From NCBI GenBank assembly GCA_032718475.1, contig JAUCBJ010001544.1, forward strand, positions 1 to 36,830: a stretch of DNA of 36,830 bases, read 5' to 3'. Of the stretch, positions 18,730 through 30,065 are shown one piece after another (the stretch's first letter is position 1; every line of letters begins with the position of its first letter). The stretch is from Nemertoderma westbladi. Lineage: Eukaryota; Xenacoelomorpha; Nemertodermatida; Nemertodermatidae. The position numbers were made by a program, and so were the translations under genes. The notes under the pieces were generated by a model. It worked only from the letters and a program-made list of their open reading frames with translations, did no database searches and had not been told where the DNA came from.

Positions 18730-18779
18730 ATCATCGTCACCTTTGTTTAGTAATAGGGTTGGTGACTCAAATAAAATAT

Positions 18780-18885
18780 TCTATATATTTTTGTATGTAA
18801 AAAGTAAATGAAGATTAAATGTAAAGAGTAAAGAGTAAGAGTGAATGTAAAGAGTAAGAGTGAATGTATAGAGTAAATGTAAAAA
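18780..18885. repeat. Low-complexity gtaaagagtaagagtgaat array
   Basis: Irregular tandem copies of a 12-19-bp purine-rich word. No coding signal. Confidence 0.75.
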
Positions 18886-20127
18886 GGTGCGCTGATCACG
18901 AATCTGAAAACCGTTTTTAATTTCATTTAGTTCCGGCTGAGATTGAGGGGTTTATACACAAGCGCGGGAAAATCTTATTTTAAACGCTCTGATTTACTGT
19001 TCCACTTTCTGTTCCACTTTGTCGCTAGGCAACGCTAACAACATTCACTTGATAACAGTATACAGTTTACTATTCTTTGATGTAGGCTAATTTTAGTTAT
19101 TTATTTAAGATATTTATATTTTTAGTTTGACACAGCAATGTAATGATCATTGTTTAAGGGGGGGGGGGGGGGGGGGGGGGAGCACAGCACCCCACTATTT
19201 TGGAAATTGACAAATATCTTTTTTTATTCTATCATGTGCCGAATTTAATGGAGATTTCAAATCTGCAAGCAATTTTCTCATATTTTTTCTCAAACTCAAG
19301 TTATTACCCAAAATGTAAGACCTAGTCTGACTTTGACAAGCCTTCCAGCAGCACTATATTTTACAATTCTAAGGGGCCCTTTTCATAAAAAATTATCCCA
19401 CAGTACAGTGAATAAAATTGCTAAAACGTTGTTTTACTAGTTATCTGTTTAGCAAGCATGATAAATTTCGTTGAATTTCATTCATTTTTGACAAAGTTAT
19501 TGTTAAACATATAAAAATTATATTATCTAAAATAGCGGGAAGATTTGAATTGTTCCTTAAACTTTAAACACCCATATCTCAGAGTGATGTTTTTTCATGA
19601 AAAAGGCTCCGCCAATTTTAACTGACTGAAATAACTGACTGAAATGAGTTGAAATTTGTTACACTTAAGGTACATTTAAGAATACCTTTCTCCATACTTC
19701 TTCTGAACAAATTTGGTTGGTATTCCCCTTGAGCCTTTTTATATCAAAAAGGCCAAAAAAAGCCCCTTGTTGGGGGCCCTTTTGTTCTAAAAAGGCTCCA
19801 GGGCATTTGAGGCAAAATTTGTTCAGAAAAATTGGATGCAGGGTTCTTCTGAACTTATTTTCCAAATTTCGACAAATTTCAACAAATATTGGTAGAGAAG
19901 TAGCCGTTGGCGCAAAAAGGTACGTTTGGCCATTACGGAGCCATTTTGGGGCCAATTTTTAAAATATTTTGTTTGGTTATTCTTACTAGCACAAAAAAAT
20001 AATTTTCAAACAATTTTAGGGTCCAGAGACACAAAAATGTGAGGTTCAGTTTGGGGGTGCTAACCCCCCACCCCCCCCCTCTCCCCTTTAGATTATTTTT
20101 ATTCGTTTGTAGCGGTACTGTAGGCAG
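18886..20127. other. No gene seen; contains 23 consecutive G
   Basis: AT-rich sequence with a G23 run at 19158-19180 and a C-rich patch at 20065-20090. A minus-strand frame at 19665-19955 shows no domain and looks like chance. Confidence 0.6.
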
Positions 20128-20300
20128 TACTACTACTAGGATCGGCATGCTGCATTGCAGCTGCATTTTTAAGAATGCTGTGCCGGCTTATCGACTAAAT
20201 TGCACCGCCACAACTCACTATCACCCATGAAATTTGCTAGATCATCCGCATCTTTAAGGCCAGTGTCCTTTAAGATGCGTCTCAAGAAAGTTATGGGCAG
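20128..20300 (-). mobile_element. RTE-like LINE, short 3' end
   Basis: A (TAC)n tail on the left, then the complement of the LINE 3' UTR and coding end (matches 25875-26040). 5'-truncated at about 20300. Four other copies in the window carry this same 3' end. Confidence 0.92.
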
Positions 20301-20531
20301 TAGTAGTGTAGGGGTTGTCTTACCTACTATTATCGGTCTACTGTATTCACGAATGTTATTAGGGCTACATACAAGTTTTGGACGTTATTCTTTCTGTAAA
20401 AATGCTAATAAACCATCTCCACATTTTTTTAACCTGAAATTTCACATTTGTTTTGAACGCATTTATGATAATGATATCCACATCGTACTTCAATTATGTT
20501 CTAGAACACGATGGTGATGGATAGCTATACC

Positions 20532-20781
20532 TATGTTTGTTTGGCAAGATATTAGCTATATTAAACCCACACACAACCAATGAATGCGGATATATTTAAT
20601 AATATTGAAACATAGTAAAAATAAATAGGAAGTTTGTACCATTATTCTCTTCAATTTCTTATTTATTTTTACTCTCATTTCGTGCTCATGGTGTTTCAAT
20701 ATTTTTAAATATATCCGCATTCGTTGGTTGTGTGTGGTTTTAATATAGCTAATATGTTGCTGATATAAATAAACAAACATA
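20532..20781. mobile_element. Foldback/MITE-like element with long inverted arms
   Basis: Left arm 20551-20611 and right arm 20693-20753 are near-perfect inverted repeats (attagctatatt, then the accaatgaatgcgga region). Outer ends tgtttgttt and aaacaaaca are also inverted and flanked by TA. About 80 bp of unpaired sequence lies in the middle. There is no ORF, so it is a non-autonomous DNA element if mobile. The TA flank hints at a Tc1/mariner-type target. Confidence 0.68.
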
Positions 20782-20857
20782 CTGTATGCTCAATTCCACT
20801 GTCCGAGCTCACTCAATGTAATATAAGTATTATGATGTTATGATGGATATTACATAC

Positions 20858-20927
20858 GTTTTTTTTGTTCCAGGAGACATTCTTCCTCCATGTAATTAAT
20901 TTCTTCTGTTCCATTTTTACATTTGCA
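20858..20927 (-). CDS. Candidate small host exon
   Basis: On the minus strand tttgttatttcag precedes 20927 and GTATGTAA follows 20858, both good splice signals, with a gactaat branch-like word upstream. The 70-nt exon reads CKCKNGTEEINYM then EEECLLEQKK, with no stop. Read in this frame it starts in phase 0 and ends in phase 1, compatible with the TSR-like exon acceptor (phase 1). A second frame is also open, and the exon is short, so this is tentative. Confidence 0.4.
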
Positions 20928-21634
20928 CTGAAATAACAAAAATAAAACACATGTGATAAGGCTAATTAGTCGTACACAAGCACATAAAACAATTGTTGCA
21001 ATATGATAATAAAGTAGCATGTAGGTTTCATTCTGATCAAAGTGTTTTGTTTCACAAAAAAACATAGGATTTGCTTGACACTCGTGGTCAATTTATTTTT
21101 TTATCATAAATTTTTTCATTATCATTGGAGCACTGCTACTGTCCAATAGGGTTGGTGCGCGAAAAAATTGTTGGGCTAGTAGAAACAGATGACTAAATGG
21201 TAAGAAGGTGCCCTGAATCGAGTGGTGGGATGTGTTTTTTGTAAAAACACAAGGAAATGGTCGAAATGGCGGGTTTAAGTAAGCGTGGGAAGCCAATTTT
21301 GAAAATCGGCTGTGATTGGCTGCTACATATTTGACGTCATTAGGCAGTACACTGATAATTTTTTATCGCAATAATTTTTATTGTCCGTTTTTATCCTTTT
21401 TTGTCATTTTTTTTTTATTTTTTATGTCATCCAAAAGTCTAATGTTATTCTGTATTTTAGTACCGGTACCGGCACTGGTACTGCTATAGGCCTACTGTGT
21501 AGCCTACCATTTAAATACGGTAATGGTAGGCCTACTGGCCTACCGGTTGTGCTAATAAATTTTAAATAATTGATAGGAGAATAATATCTTTCACATAATT
21601 TAGGCCTATTACTGTAATATTTTTATAATCAATA

Positions 21635-21934
21635 ATGGATCATGACTACTGTCTGAGTAGTGTTACGGATAGCGGCACCACTACTTCCAACAGCACAGAT
21701 CAGTTCATAAACTCATCCGTACTCGAAAAAACTACTTATACATGTTATACCCCGTTACCGTTTGATACCGGTAGTCACAATGATAGCGAAAACAACGACC
21801 CGTTTTTAGCCCAAAGGATCGGACGGCCAAGAGGTTCGTCCAATAAAGGGTATATACGGATTCGTACATTCTCAGACGTTGACAGTTTGGTTAGAAAATC
21901 CCGCCTCTGTAATCTGCCCCTTTCCCTCAATTAG
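21635..21934 (+). CDS. Orphan ORF, AT-hook-like GRPRGS motif
   Basis: 99 codons from ATG, Ser/Thr/Asn-rich at first, then LAQRIGRPRGSSNKGYIRI. GRPRGS resembles an AT-hook core. The last 15 or so codons are the first unit of the 68-bp satellite, so the natural C-terminus was probably lost or replaced by the array. No family recognised. Could be the start of a transposon protein or a chance frame. Confidence 0.3.
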   Translation: MDHDYCLSSVTDSGTTTSNSTDQFINSSVLEKTTYTCYTPLPFDTGSHNDSENNDPFLAQRIGRPRGSSNKGYIRIRTFSDVDSLVRKSRLCNLPLSLN

Positions 21935-22625
21935 CTAAATGATCGTTTATTGTTTTGGTTAGATAATCCCGCCTCTGTAACCTGCTCCTTTCCCTCAATT
22001 GGTAATGTTATCGTTTATTGTTTTGGTTAGAAAATCCCGCCTCTGTAACCTGCTCCTTTCTCTCAATTGGTAATGTTATCGTTTATTGTTTTGGTTAGAA
22101 AATCCCGTCTCTGTAACCTGCTCCTTTCTCTCAATTGGTAATGTTATCGTTTATTGTTTTGGTTAGAAAATCCCGTCTCTGTAACCTGCTCCTTTCCGTC
22201 AATTTGTTAAATGATCGTTTATTGTTTTGGTTAGAAAATCCCGCCTCTGTAACCTGCCCCTTTCCCTCAATTAGTTAAATGATCGTTTATTGTTTTGGTT
22301 AGATAATCCCGCCTCTGTAACCTGCTCCTTTCCCTCAATTGGTAATGTTATCGTTTATTGTTTTGGTTAGGAAATCCCGCCTCTGTAACCTGCTCCTTTC
22401 CCTCAATAAGTTAAGTGATCGTTTTTTGTTTTGGTTAGAAAATCCCGCCTCTGTAACCTGCTCCTTTCCCTCAATTAGTTAAGTGATCGTTTATTGTTTT
22501 GGTTAGAAAATCCCGTCTCTGTAACCTGCTCCTTTCCCTGATTTGGTAAAGTGACTGTTTATTGTTTTGGTTAGAAAACTCGGCCTTAACCTGCTCCTTT
22601 CCATCAATTGGTAATTGTTTTTGGC
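21887..22625. repeat. 68-bp satellite, about 11 copies
   Basis: The word ctctgtaa recurs at 21905, 21973, 22041, 22109, 22177, 22245, 22313, 22381, 22449 and 22517, always exactly 68 bp apart, followed by one degraded unit. Conserved core tgttttggttagaaaatccc. No indels between units, only substitutions. Confidence 0.97.
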
Positions 22626-22839
22626 TATAAAATGAGTGTTTTGCTACGTCATGTGGTAATCGATTATCGACAACAACCACAAACTATTAAATATAGAGTC
22701 TTTTTACCACAGGCGCATATGGAATTCTATCTCATAGTCTATAAATCATGGAATCATGGAATGTTTTGGCACAGGCATAGTGAAATCAACGATCTGACAG
22801 TCCAGAAATCACCAGTCTGACAGTTTGAAGAAATACATA

Positions 22840-22965
22840 CATAAAAAGTCATTAAAATGACAATAAAAGTCATTAAATGGACAACAAAAGTCATTATGCA
22901 TAATTCGTAAAAAAAAAATGACAAAAAAAGTCAAATAAAATGACATAAAAAATCACTGCCATTTT
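22840..22965. repeat. Degenerate aaagtcattaaaatgac tandem repeat
   Basis: Several copies of a 17-20-bp AT-rich word, each with gtcatt/aatgac as its most constant part. Short inverted pieces are possible. No coding signal. Confidence 0.7.
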
Positions 22966-23754
22966 TTATCTTGGTTTCTATGGAGAGAGATTTCGATCGA
23001 TTCAAATACACATTAAATCTCAATCGTTTCACACGTGGCTTATATCAATTTATTGAAAGCGGAGAGCCTTGCGCGTCTTTTGACACAACAATTAATTAAA
23101 TTCATAAAGGGGAACATTGATAAAATGCTGTTTACAATTACAAACTCGGCAGATTGCCTGACCGGTATGTAAGCACTCAGCCTATTGCAGTATCTGAGTA
23201 TTGCAGATTTACTTCATTAAGTAGAGTTTACAAGTAACCGTAGAGTTTATAATATTCAAGTAGCCTACTGCCAATTGTTACTGTATTATAGTACCCACTG
23301 ACTGGTATTACAAGTTTAGTGTTATTTTAAATCTAATCTACCGTAATCAATACAGATTGGAATGCAGTACCGGTATTGCTGCAGGAAATACAGCTGAATA
23401 CATATATTTATCAATGTTCCTCATCATGAATTTAATTAATTGTAGTTTTCGCGTTATTTTCAATTTGACACCGAGTACCCACCAAATTTACAAACTAATC
23501 CCAAACGAAAATTCCAAATATACCCGGGCATGGTGGGTACTAGAAGTTATAACTTCTAGAAAAACTAGAAGTTATAAAACCCAAAATTATTCGATTGCGG
23601 GCTGTTTTCCTGGAAGGCACACCACTAAACTGTCGGCTTTCCAAAGTTATAAGGTGGCCCTGAAGTTCAAGGAATCAAGTACTTGGCTTCAGGTACAGAT
23701 CCTGACAGCCTAGCCTAGGCCGTGCCTATGCCTAGTGCGAAGGGACAACCTATT
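22966..23754. other. No gene seen; one 20-bp palindrome
   Basis: AT-rich. A perfect palindrome ctagaagttataacttctag lies at 23540-23559, followed by a half copy at 23565-23577. An open frame at 23357-23713 (plus) has no recognisable domain. Confidence 0.5.
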
Positions 23755-23913
23755 CCCCAGTGGGTTCTTTTACTGTGCGTAGTACGAGCCTGAAAAGGAC
23801 TCGGAAACAAACAGACCAGGAGGCCATGTAGTGGGAATTTGGTTTGAACTTCTCGGACTTCCCCAGTGGGCTCTTTTACTGTGCGTAGGGGCGAGCCTGA
23901 GAAGAACTAAGAA
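23755..23913 (+). repeat. Two copies of a 50-bp word, 106 bp apart
   Basis: ccccagtgggttcttttact (23755) and ccccagtgggctcttttact (23861) start longer similar stretches that include gtgcgtag and gagcctga. Likely part of a dispersed repeat next to the LINE end. Confidence 0.7.
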
Positions 23914-24368
23914 ACTACTACTACTAGGATCAGCATGCTGAATTGCAGCTGCATTTTTAAGCATGCTGTGCCGCCTTGTCGACAAAATTGCGCCACCACA
24001 ACTCCCTATCACCCATGACATTTGCTAGATCATCCGCATCTTCAAGGCCAGTGTCCTTTAAGATGCGTCTCATAAAAGTCATGGGCTGTACCATGCTTAT
24101 TCACTCCATGAGGCTGTCAAAGTACAAGATTATGCACTGGCTGGTCCTCACGGCGAAAGCAATGTCCTGCAAAACGGAGGCGATTTTGTTCTAGTGTCAA
24201 GCTTGTGGGAACCAATGAGACACCTCCAATGTTATATAGTGTCTGGTTGGAGATGTATGCATTGTACTTGACACAATGAACACGGCGTAGCATTCTTGTG
24301 AATGTGCCATCCAGACTACTATCCAGAGTACTGGAATTACTGCTGCTCTAAATAATCGGACCTTAAGT
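23914..24368 (-). mobile_element. RTE-like LINE, 5'-truncated, minus copy
   Basis: The tail (ACT)n is on the left. The 3' UTR complement and C-terminal coding region follow up to the word ataatcggaccttaag. About 50 bp are deleted near 24320. It joins a plus-strand copy of the same family at 24368/24369 head to head. Confidence 0.92.
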
Positions 24369-26041
24369 CTCAATAATGACAGGGTATTGCCTGATAACTT
24401 TATAGAAGTAAAAGTGTCTGAGTCTGTACTCCCAGATATTCCCATTGGTGATATCTCCTTTGCAGAAGTGAAGGCTGCTGCAAAGAGCATTAAGACCAAT
24501 CGTGCCAGTGGAGTAGATGGTGTTCCCCCTGAGGTCTTTAAAATACCTGAGTGTTTAAAGCTCATCTATCCCATCATAGTAGACATGTACCGAACAACAA
24601 GAGTCCCACAAGAAATGAAAACAAATAAGTTGGTGCCAGTTCCCAAGAAGGGCAACCTAACACTCTATGGTTCTTTTCGGGGAATCTCATTGATCTCGAT
24701 TGCTGCAAAGCTATATAATAGAATTCTATTAGATCGCAGCAGGGATCCCATTGAGAGACTGCTCCGTGGAAATCAGAATGGGATCCGTAAATGGGATCAT
24801 GGATCCCATTTTGGAACTTAGAAGGATAATTGAAGAGTTATCAAAAAAGAAAGACAGGCATCTGGCTGTTATCTTTGTTGACTTCTTCAAGGCCTTTGAT
24901 TCAGTCTCTCGCTCACATATGTTCAGCATACTTTCATTATATGGGATTCCTGATGAAATTATTGCAGCAATCAGATCAGTATACGATGGTTCGACAACAT
25001 TTGTGTCTACTGTTGACGGTGATACAGAACCATTTGAAGTGTTATGGGGCGTCCTCCAGGGAGACACACTTGCACCATTCTTGTTCATAATTGTTGTTGA
25101 CTATGTTCCACGCATGTCCTTAGATCATCATAATGATGATGGGGTGATGATAACTAAACATACTGGCTCCAGAAGTCGAGGAAATCCTGCCAAGTACCTA
25201 ACTGATCTAGACTTTGCTGATGACTTAGGAGTACTCTCAGAATTACTAGAGGGAGCCCAACGCCTCCTCAGCTCATTAGAACATGCTGCTTCTAGTGTTG
25301 GTCTTTTCATTAACTCCAGAAAGACCAAAATTATGACAGTTAACTTGGAAAGTCCTCAGCATGTCTCTGATCGGATGAGCATAAGCTCAAAAGATGGTAT
25401 GCTTGAGAATGTGGATGACTTCTGTTACCAGGGATCATGGATCCGGTAGTCAGGTGAGGACCTTCGAATACGTAAGGGAAAGGCATGGGCAGCCTTGAAT
25501 AGGCTTTCCAGGATTTGGAAGTCACCGAGAATTAATAGGAAACTTAAGGTGCGATTTAGAGCAGCAGTAGTTCCAGTACTCCTCTATGGGAGTCCATGCT
25601 GGGCTCTAACTACTGAGGACACCAAATCTCTGGATGGCACATTCACAAGAATGCTACACTGGGTTCATTGTGTCAAGTACAATGCACACATCTCCAACCA
25701 GACACTATATAACATTGGAGGTGTCTCATTGGTTCCCCCAAGCTTGACACTAGAATAAAATCGCCTCCGCTTTGCAGGACATTGCTTTCGCCGTGAGGAC
25801 CAGCCAGTGCATAATCTTGTACTTTGGCAGCCTCATGGAGAGAATAAGCATGGTGGACAGCCCATGACTTTCTTGAGACACATCTTAAAGGACACTGGCC
25901 TTGAAGAAGCGGATGATCTAGCAAATGTCATGGGTGATAGGGAGTTGTGGCGGTGCAATTTTGTCGATAAGCCGCCACAGCATTCTTAAAAATGCAGCTG
26001 CAATGCAGCATGCCGAGCCGATCCTAGTAGTAGTAGTAGTA
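24369..26041 (+). mobile_element. RTE-like LINE, RT to 3' end, best copy in the window
   Basis: 5'-truncated inside the region before RT (no endonuclease domain). From 24369 the frame runs SFAEVKAAAKSIKTNRASG, LVPVPKKGNLTLYGSFRGIS and NQNG. A +1 frameshift at about 24790 leads to VIFVDFFKAFDSV, GVLQGDTLAPFLF and FADDLGVLSELL (catalytic FADD at about 25213). Then come PVLLYGSPCWALT, RHILKDTGLEEADD and ELWRCNF, ending at 25989. Two in-frame stops (TAG 25447-25449, TAA 25756-25758) also break it. A short UTR and (TAG)n tail close the element. RT copies element RNA at the target. The copy is dead as it stands. Confidence 0.93.
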
Positions 26042-26509
26042 TATTAGGGATAACGACCTCTAATATCTTAATATCAAACTTAATATGCAATCAGCTCATT
26101 CTAAAACCTCAGTAGCCAAACTTTACGGCCAATTACCACATTTGAAAAAAGTGTTACTGTTGATATGGTATGGGTGCAAGGAACTTCTCGTATCTCGAAA
26201 ACTGCTGGAGCTATTACAATTTTATTTGACTCCTCTGAAAGAGGACATAATTTTAGTTAAGGCAGGTATGGTGATACCAATGTATCAGGACTCATGGCTC
26301 GCCCCCGGCCATATATAGGGATAGATAGAAGGACTCAGTAGGACAGTACTGGTACTACTATCAGACCTATGTGCCATCTATGTTGTACGGTGTACAACTG
26401 TACTGCAGTAGCAGTACCATTCTCTGGTGTTGGTCACTTGGACTTATTATAGGAAATACAGTCCGCTTATGATACTCATACACTTGTCTTATTCATTATA
26501 TTACAGCAG
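26042..26509. other. No gene seen
   Basis: Between two LINE tails. One plus frame (26085-26318) has no recognised domain. Possibly the 3' remainder of the sequence split from 27951 by the LINE insertion, but no alpha-kinase C-terminus is visible here. Confidence 0.5.
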
Positions 26510-27950
26510 GTACTACTACTAAGATCGGCATGCTGCATTGCAGCTGCAATTTTAAGAATGCTGTGCCGGCTTGTCAACAAAATTGCGCCACCACAACTCC
26601 CAATCACCCATCACATTTGGTAGATCATCCGCATATTCAAGGCCAGTGTCCTTTAAGATGCGTCTCAAGAAAGTCATGGGCTGACTGCCCACCATGCTTA
26701 TTCACTCCATGAGGCTGTCAAAGCACAAAATTATGCACTAGGTGATCCTCATGGCGAAAGCAATGTCCGGCAAAGCAGAGGCGATTTTGTTCTAGTGTCA
26801 AGCTTGGGGAACAAATGAGACTCCTCCAATGTTATATAGGGTCTGGTTGGAGATGTGTGCATTGTACTTGACACAATGAACCCGGCGTAGCATTCTTGTG
26901 AATGTGCCATCCAGAGATTGGGTGGCCTGAGCAGTTAGAGCCCAGCATGGACTCCCATGGAGGAGTACTGGAACTACAGCTGCTCTAAATAATCGGAACT
27001 TAAGTTTCCGATTAATTCTCTGTGACTTCCAAATCCTGGAAAGCCTATTCAAGGCTGCCCATGCCTTTCCCTTACGTATTCGAATTTGACTGTATTTGAA
27101 TGACTTCTGGATCCATGATCCCAGGTAACAGAAGTCGTCCACATGCTCAAGCATGCCAACATTTGAGCTTATGCTCATCCGGGCAGAGACCTGCTGAGGA
27201 CTTTCAGAGTTAACTGTTAAAATGTTGGTCTTTTGGAGTTAATAAATAGACCAACACAAGAAGCAGCCTGTTCTAATGAGCTGAGGAGCCATCGGGCTCC
27301 TATCTAGTTTTTCTGAGAGTACTCCTAAGTCATCAGCAAAGTCTAGATCAGTTAGGTACTTGGCAGGATTACCTCGACTTCTGGTGCCAGAAGGTGGAGT
27401 TACCATACCATCACCCCATTATTATTAAGATGATCTAAGGACATGTGTAGAACATAGTCAAACACAATTATGAACAAGAATGGCGCAAGTGTGTCTCCTT
27501 GGAGGACTCCCCATAATACTTCAAATGGTTCTGTGTCACCATCAACAGTAGACACAAATGTTGTCGAACCATCTTATACTGATATGATTGCTGCAATAAT
27601 TTCATCAGGATCCCATATAATGAAAGTATGCTGAACATATGTGAGTGAGAGACTAAATCAAAGGCCTTGAAGAAGTCAACAAAGATAACAGCTAGATGCC
27701 TGTCTTTCTTTTTTGATAACTCTTCAATTATCCTTCTAAGTGCCAAAATGGGCTCCATGGTGCCATGACCTTTACTGAACCCATTCTGATTTCCACGGAG
27801 CAGTCTCTCAATGGGATCCCTGATGCGATTTAATATAATTCTATTGTATAGCTTTGCAGCAGTTGAGATCAATGAGATTCCCCGAAAAGAACCATAGAGT
27901 GTTAGGTTGCCCTTCTTTGGCAACTGGCACCAACTTATTTGTTTTCATTT
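26510..27950 (-). mobile_element. RTE-like LINE, minus copy
   Basis: Tail at 26510-26520, 5' end at 27950. Minus-strand reading gives PKKGNLTLYGSFRGIS, NQNGFSKGHGTMEPI and VIFVDFFKAFDLVS in one frame (27468-27923), and GSWIQKSF and PVLLHGSPCWALTAQ in another (26798-27178). The two are separated by indels including the FADD region. Same family as 24369-26041. It lies against the alpha-kinase pseudogene, which it probably truncated. Confidence 0.93.
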
Positions 27951-29085
27951 ATTCACAGGCCAGACTATCGACTTTCGACGTGCCTGACATATTTATTCTA
28001 ACTTCATTATCTGTCACTATTTATGTTAATTCCCTGTGCAGAACATCTAATCTGGTTTCCCCAATCTTTCACCCACTAAGTCAACAGAGGCAATCTCGGG
28101 ATCGGACAACAATGTCCCACATCCCTGGATATCTAAAACCATTAACTGTTTACCATTCTTCACGTAGCTGTAATGAATGAACGCTTCCACCTTAGCTAAT
28201 AAATTTTGGTTCTCTTTTCCACAAACGGTTCCATGATTGTTTATGTATTTGCGGTAGCTACCGATTAAGTAAGTATTCCTCTATAGTCATACATTCCCCA
28301 TTGCCCTATCCCAAGGAAAATCTTGGTATACTGGAGGTGGCCATCATGGGGGTTATTTTCTCCGTCATCCGGATTACATCCGGGTAGTTGGTGAGTTCTT
28401 TATTGAATTGAGATCCAAAGAATGCTGCAGTGTAATGCATTTGAAACTGCCTGTTGACTAGGTTTATATTTCTTCACCACCCACTGACTTCTGAAGTTAC
28501 TTCCCAAGCAAGAAACGCCAGCCTCAATCCGCCATCAGCAAATTCTTTTTCGTCAACTATCAGATGAAGCTCCCCATTTGGAATCCAATTTGCAGCTGCA
28601 ACATCATAGGATTCAGTGAGGAAGTTGAGATGGGCGAAGGTTTTACTAAGATGACGGCTTTAAGCAGTTGGGATATAGAAATAGTTTTAGATTGTATTAT
28701 AGGTGGACTAAGTGCTCCTCAGTCCGTGGATATCTTCTGAATCGCTACCGAACTACTAATTTCCAAGCTGCTGGCGGATGTAGGCTTACTGAAACTGGTA
28801 GTACTTTTGTTAGAACCTGTATGAGAGTGGTCGGCATTTCTCAAGAAGTTATCAAGAAAAACTTTATTTGATTGCATTTGCTCAACACTTGTGCAAATAG
28901 GGCCTCTATCCGATGCAAGAATACAGCAATTCTTTTCCTAAAAGAAAATCTCGCAAGCTTCTGTAATACTTTCTACAGTTAGTTCATTGCAGTCTTCAAA
29001 CGGAACGAATTCGCGAGTCCCCAGTGGCTCATATTTGTATAACCGTCCCGGTTCCGATGACATTCGTTGGACATTCAACCATAGT
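27951..29085 (-). pseudogene. Alpha-kinase pseudogene, intronless
   Basis: Minus-strand reading from 29082: YEPLGTREFVPFEDCNELTV, with TAG at 28938-28940 and TGA at 28719-28721. After a frame change near 28650 comes NWIPNGELHLIVDEKEFADG then LRLAFLAWEV. After another near 28480, WVVKKYKPSQQAV. After another near 28425, FFGSQFNKELTNYPDV. After another, YRKYINNHGTV, VEAFIHYSYV and MVLDIQGCGTLLSDPEI, then a stop at 28047-28049. The order FADG/LR.AF, VVKKY (N-lobe Lys), EAFIHYSY and LDIQG is that of alpha-kinases (eEF2K/TRPM7/vWKA family), Ser/Thr kinases unlike classical ones. No introns across about 1 kb plus at least seven breaks indicate a dead retrocopy or old gene. Confidence 0.85.
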
Positions 29086-30065
29086 ACAGTGGCGGGTCCC
29101 TTCTTCTGTCTCTTGACCGACAGTTTTTTCCTCGAAAGCCTTTATGTCCCCAAAACAGCATTTTTTTACGCTTCCCTTATTAGCCATAGACTGATAGATA
29201 TAGAAGAAAAACCTGATTACTAGATACAATAAAATGGCAACACTGCCGTTCCATGAACAATATACAGGTGGTATTGGCCTACCTGTGTATGGTACAATTG
29301 ACATTTCAGCAATCTTATTACTGTAGGTGCATACTGGAGGTACAAACACACAGCATAGTTAATTTCAGTAGTTAACCATTATTAACAAACTGACTAACAC
29401 TAGGCCTATCATTACTGGTAGACGGAAATGAAAGCATAGGCCTAGTGCAGTCAGCTATTGTGGTTTTAAAATTCGCGCCAAGATGGCATCAATGGGCCAA
29501 GACTAATGCTTTTCTCTCCATGGGCCACCTTATTGTTTTTGTAATATGTAACATTTTTTTTATTGTATTTTTTTTTATTTATTTTATTTTATTATTTTCA
29601 TTTATTTATTTTTATATATATATATTTTATTTTTTTTATACTGTTATATATACCGGTATATATAATTATTTTTAATTATTATTTTTTTTTATTAAATAAA
29701 AATTAATTTTAATTTTTTTTATCTCATTTTATTAATTATTTCCTCAACTTTCATAATATTTAACGATGGCACACGTCGGCCACCATAGTATTCCCTGCCT
29801 ATTCAGTACGTTGGTACCTACCGTCTTTATATATGTTAATGGCTGACGATGTTAACTGTGTGTAACGAAACGTTCCTGATTATATAATAATGTATATTGG
29901 TTCAATTTTCCCGATCTCGCTAATTTTCTTATTTTTATCTCGCTTATGCTATGCTACCCCAGGGGAACTAATGTAAATGATATAAATAACATAATATGGA
30001 CATAATTTTCTTCATAGGTGATTTAAACCAAAATGTAGAGTATATTACTGTACTGATACACTAAC
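29086..30065. other. No gene seen; AT-rich tract
   Basis: 29530-29730 is almost pure A/T with long T runs and an alternating TA stretch. The minus frame 29086-29220 may extend the alpha-kinase pseudogene (CCFGDIKAFEEKTVGQ), but this is uncertain. The remainder is unrecognised. Confidence 0.5.

Noticed and set aside
19665-19955. Minus-strand 96-codon frame
   Set aside because: No recognisable domain, no splice context, and set in sequence with no other coding signal.
20928-21065. Hydrophobic minus-strand stretch resembling a transmembrane segment
   Set aside because: It lies directly upstream of a good splice acceptor, so the hydrophobic run is more likely AT-rich intron read in frame.
21887-22625. 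CRISPR-like array
   Set aside because: Units are uniform 68-bp tandem copies with no unique spacers, in an animal genome.
29760-29930. Possible Penelope-type 3' UTR containing cgaaacgttc
   Set aside because: Only a short word is suggestive, with no adjoining coding sequence.
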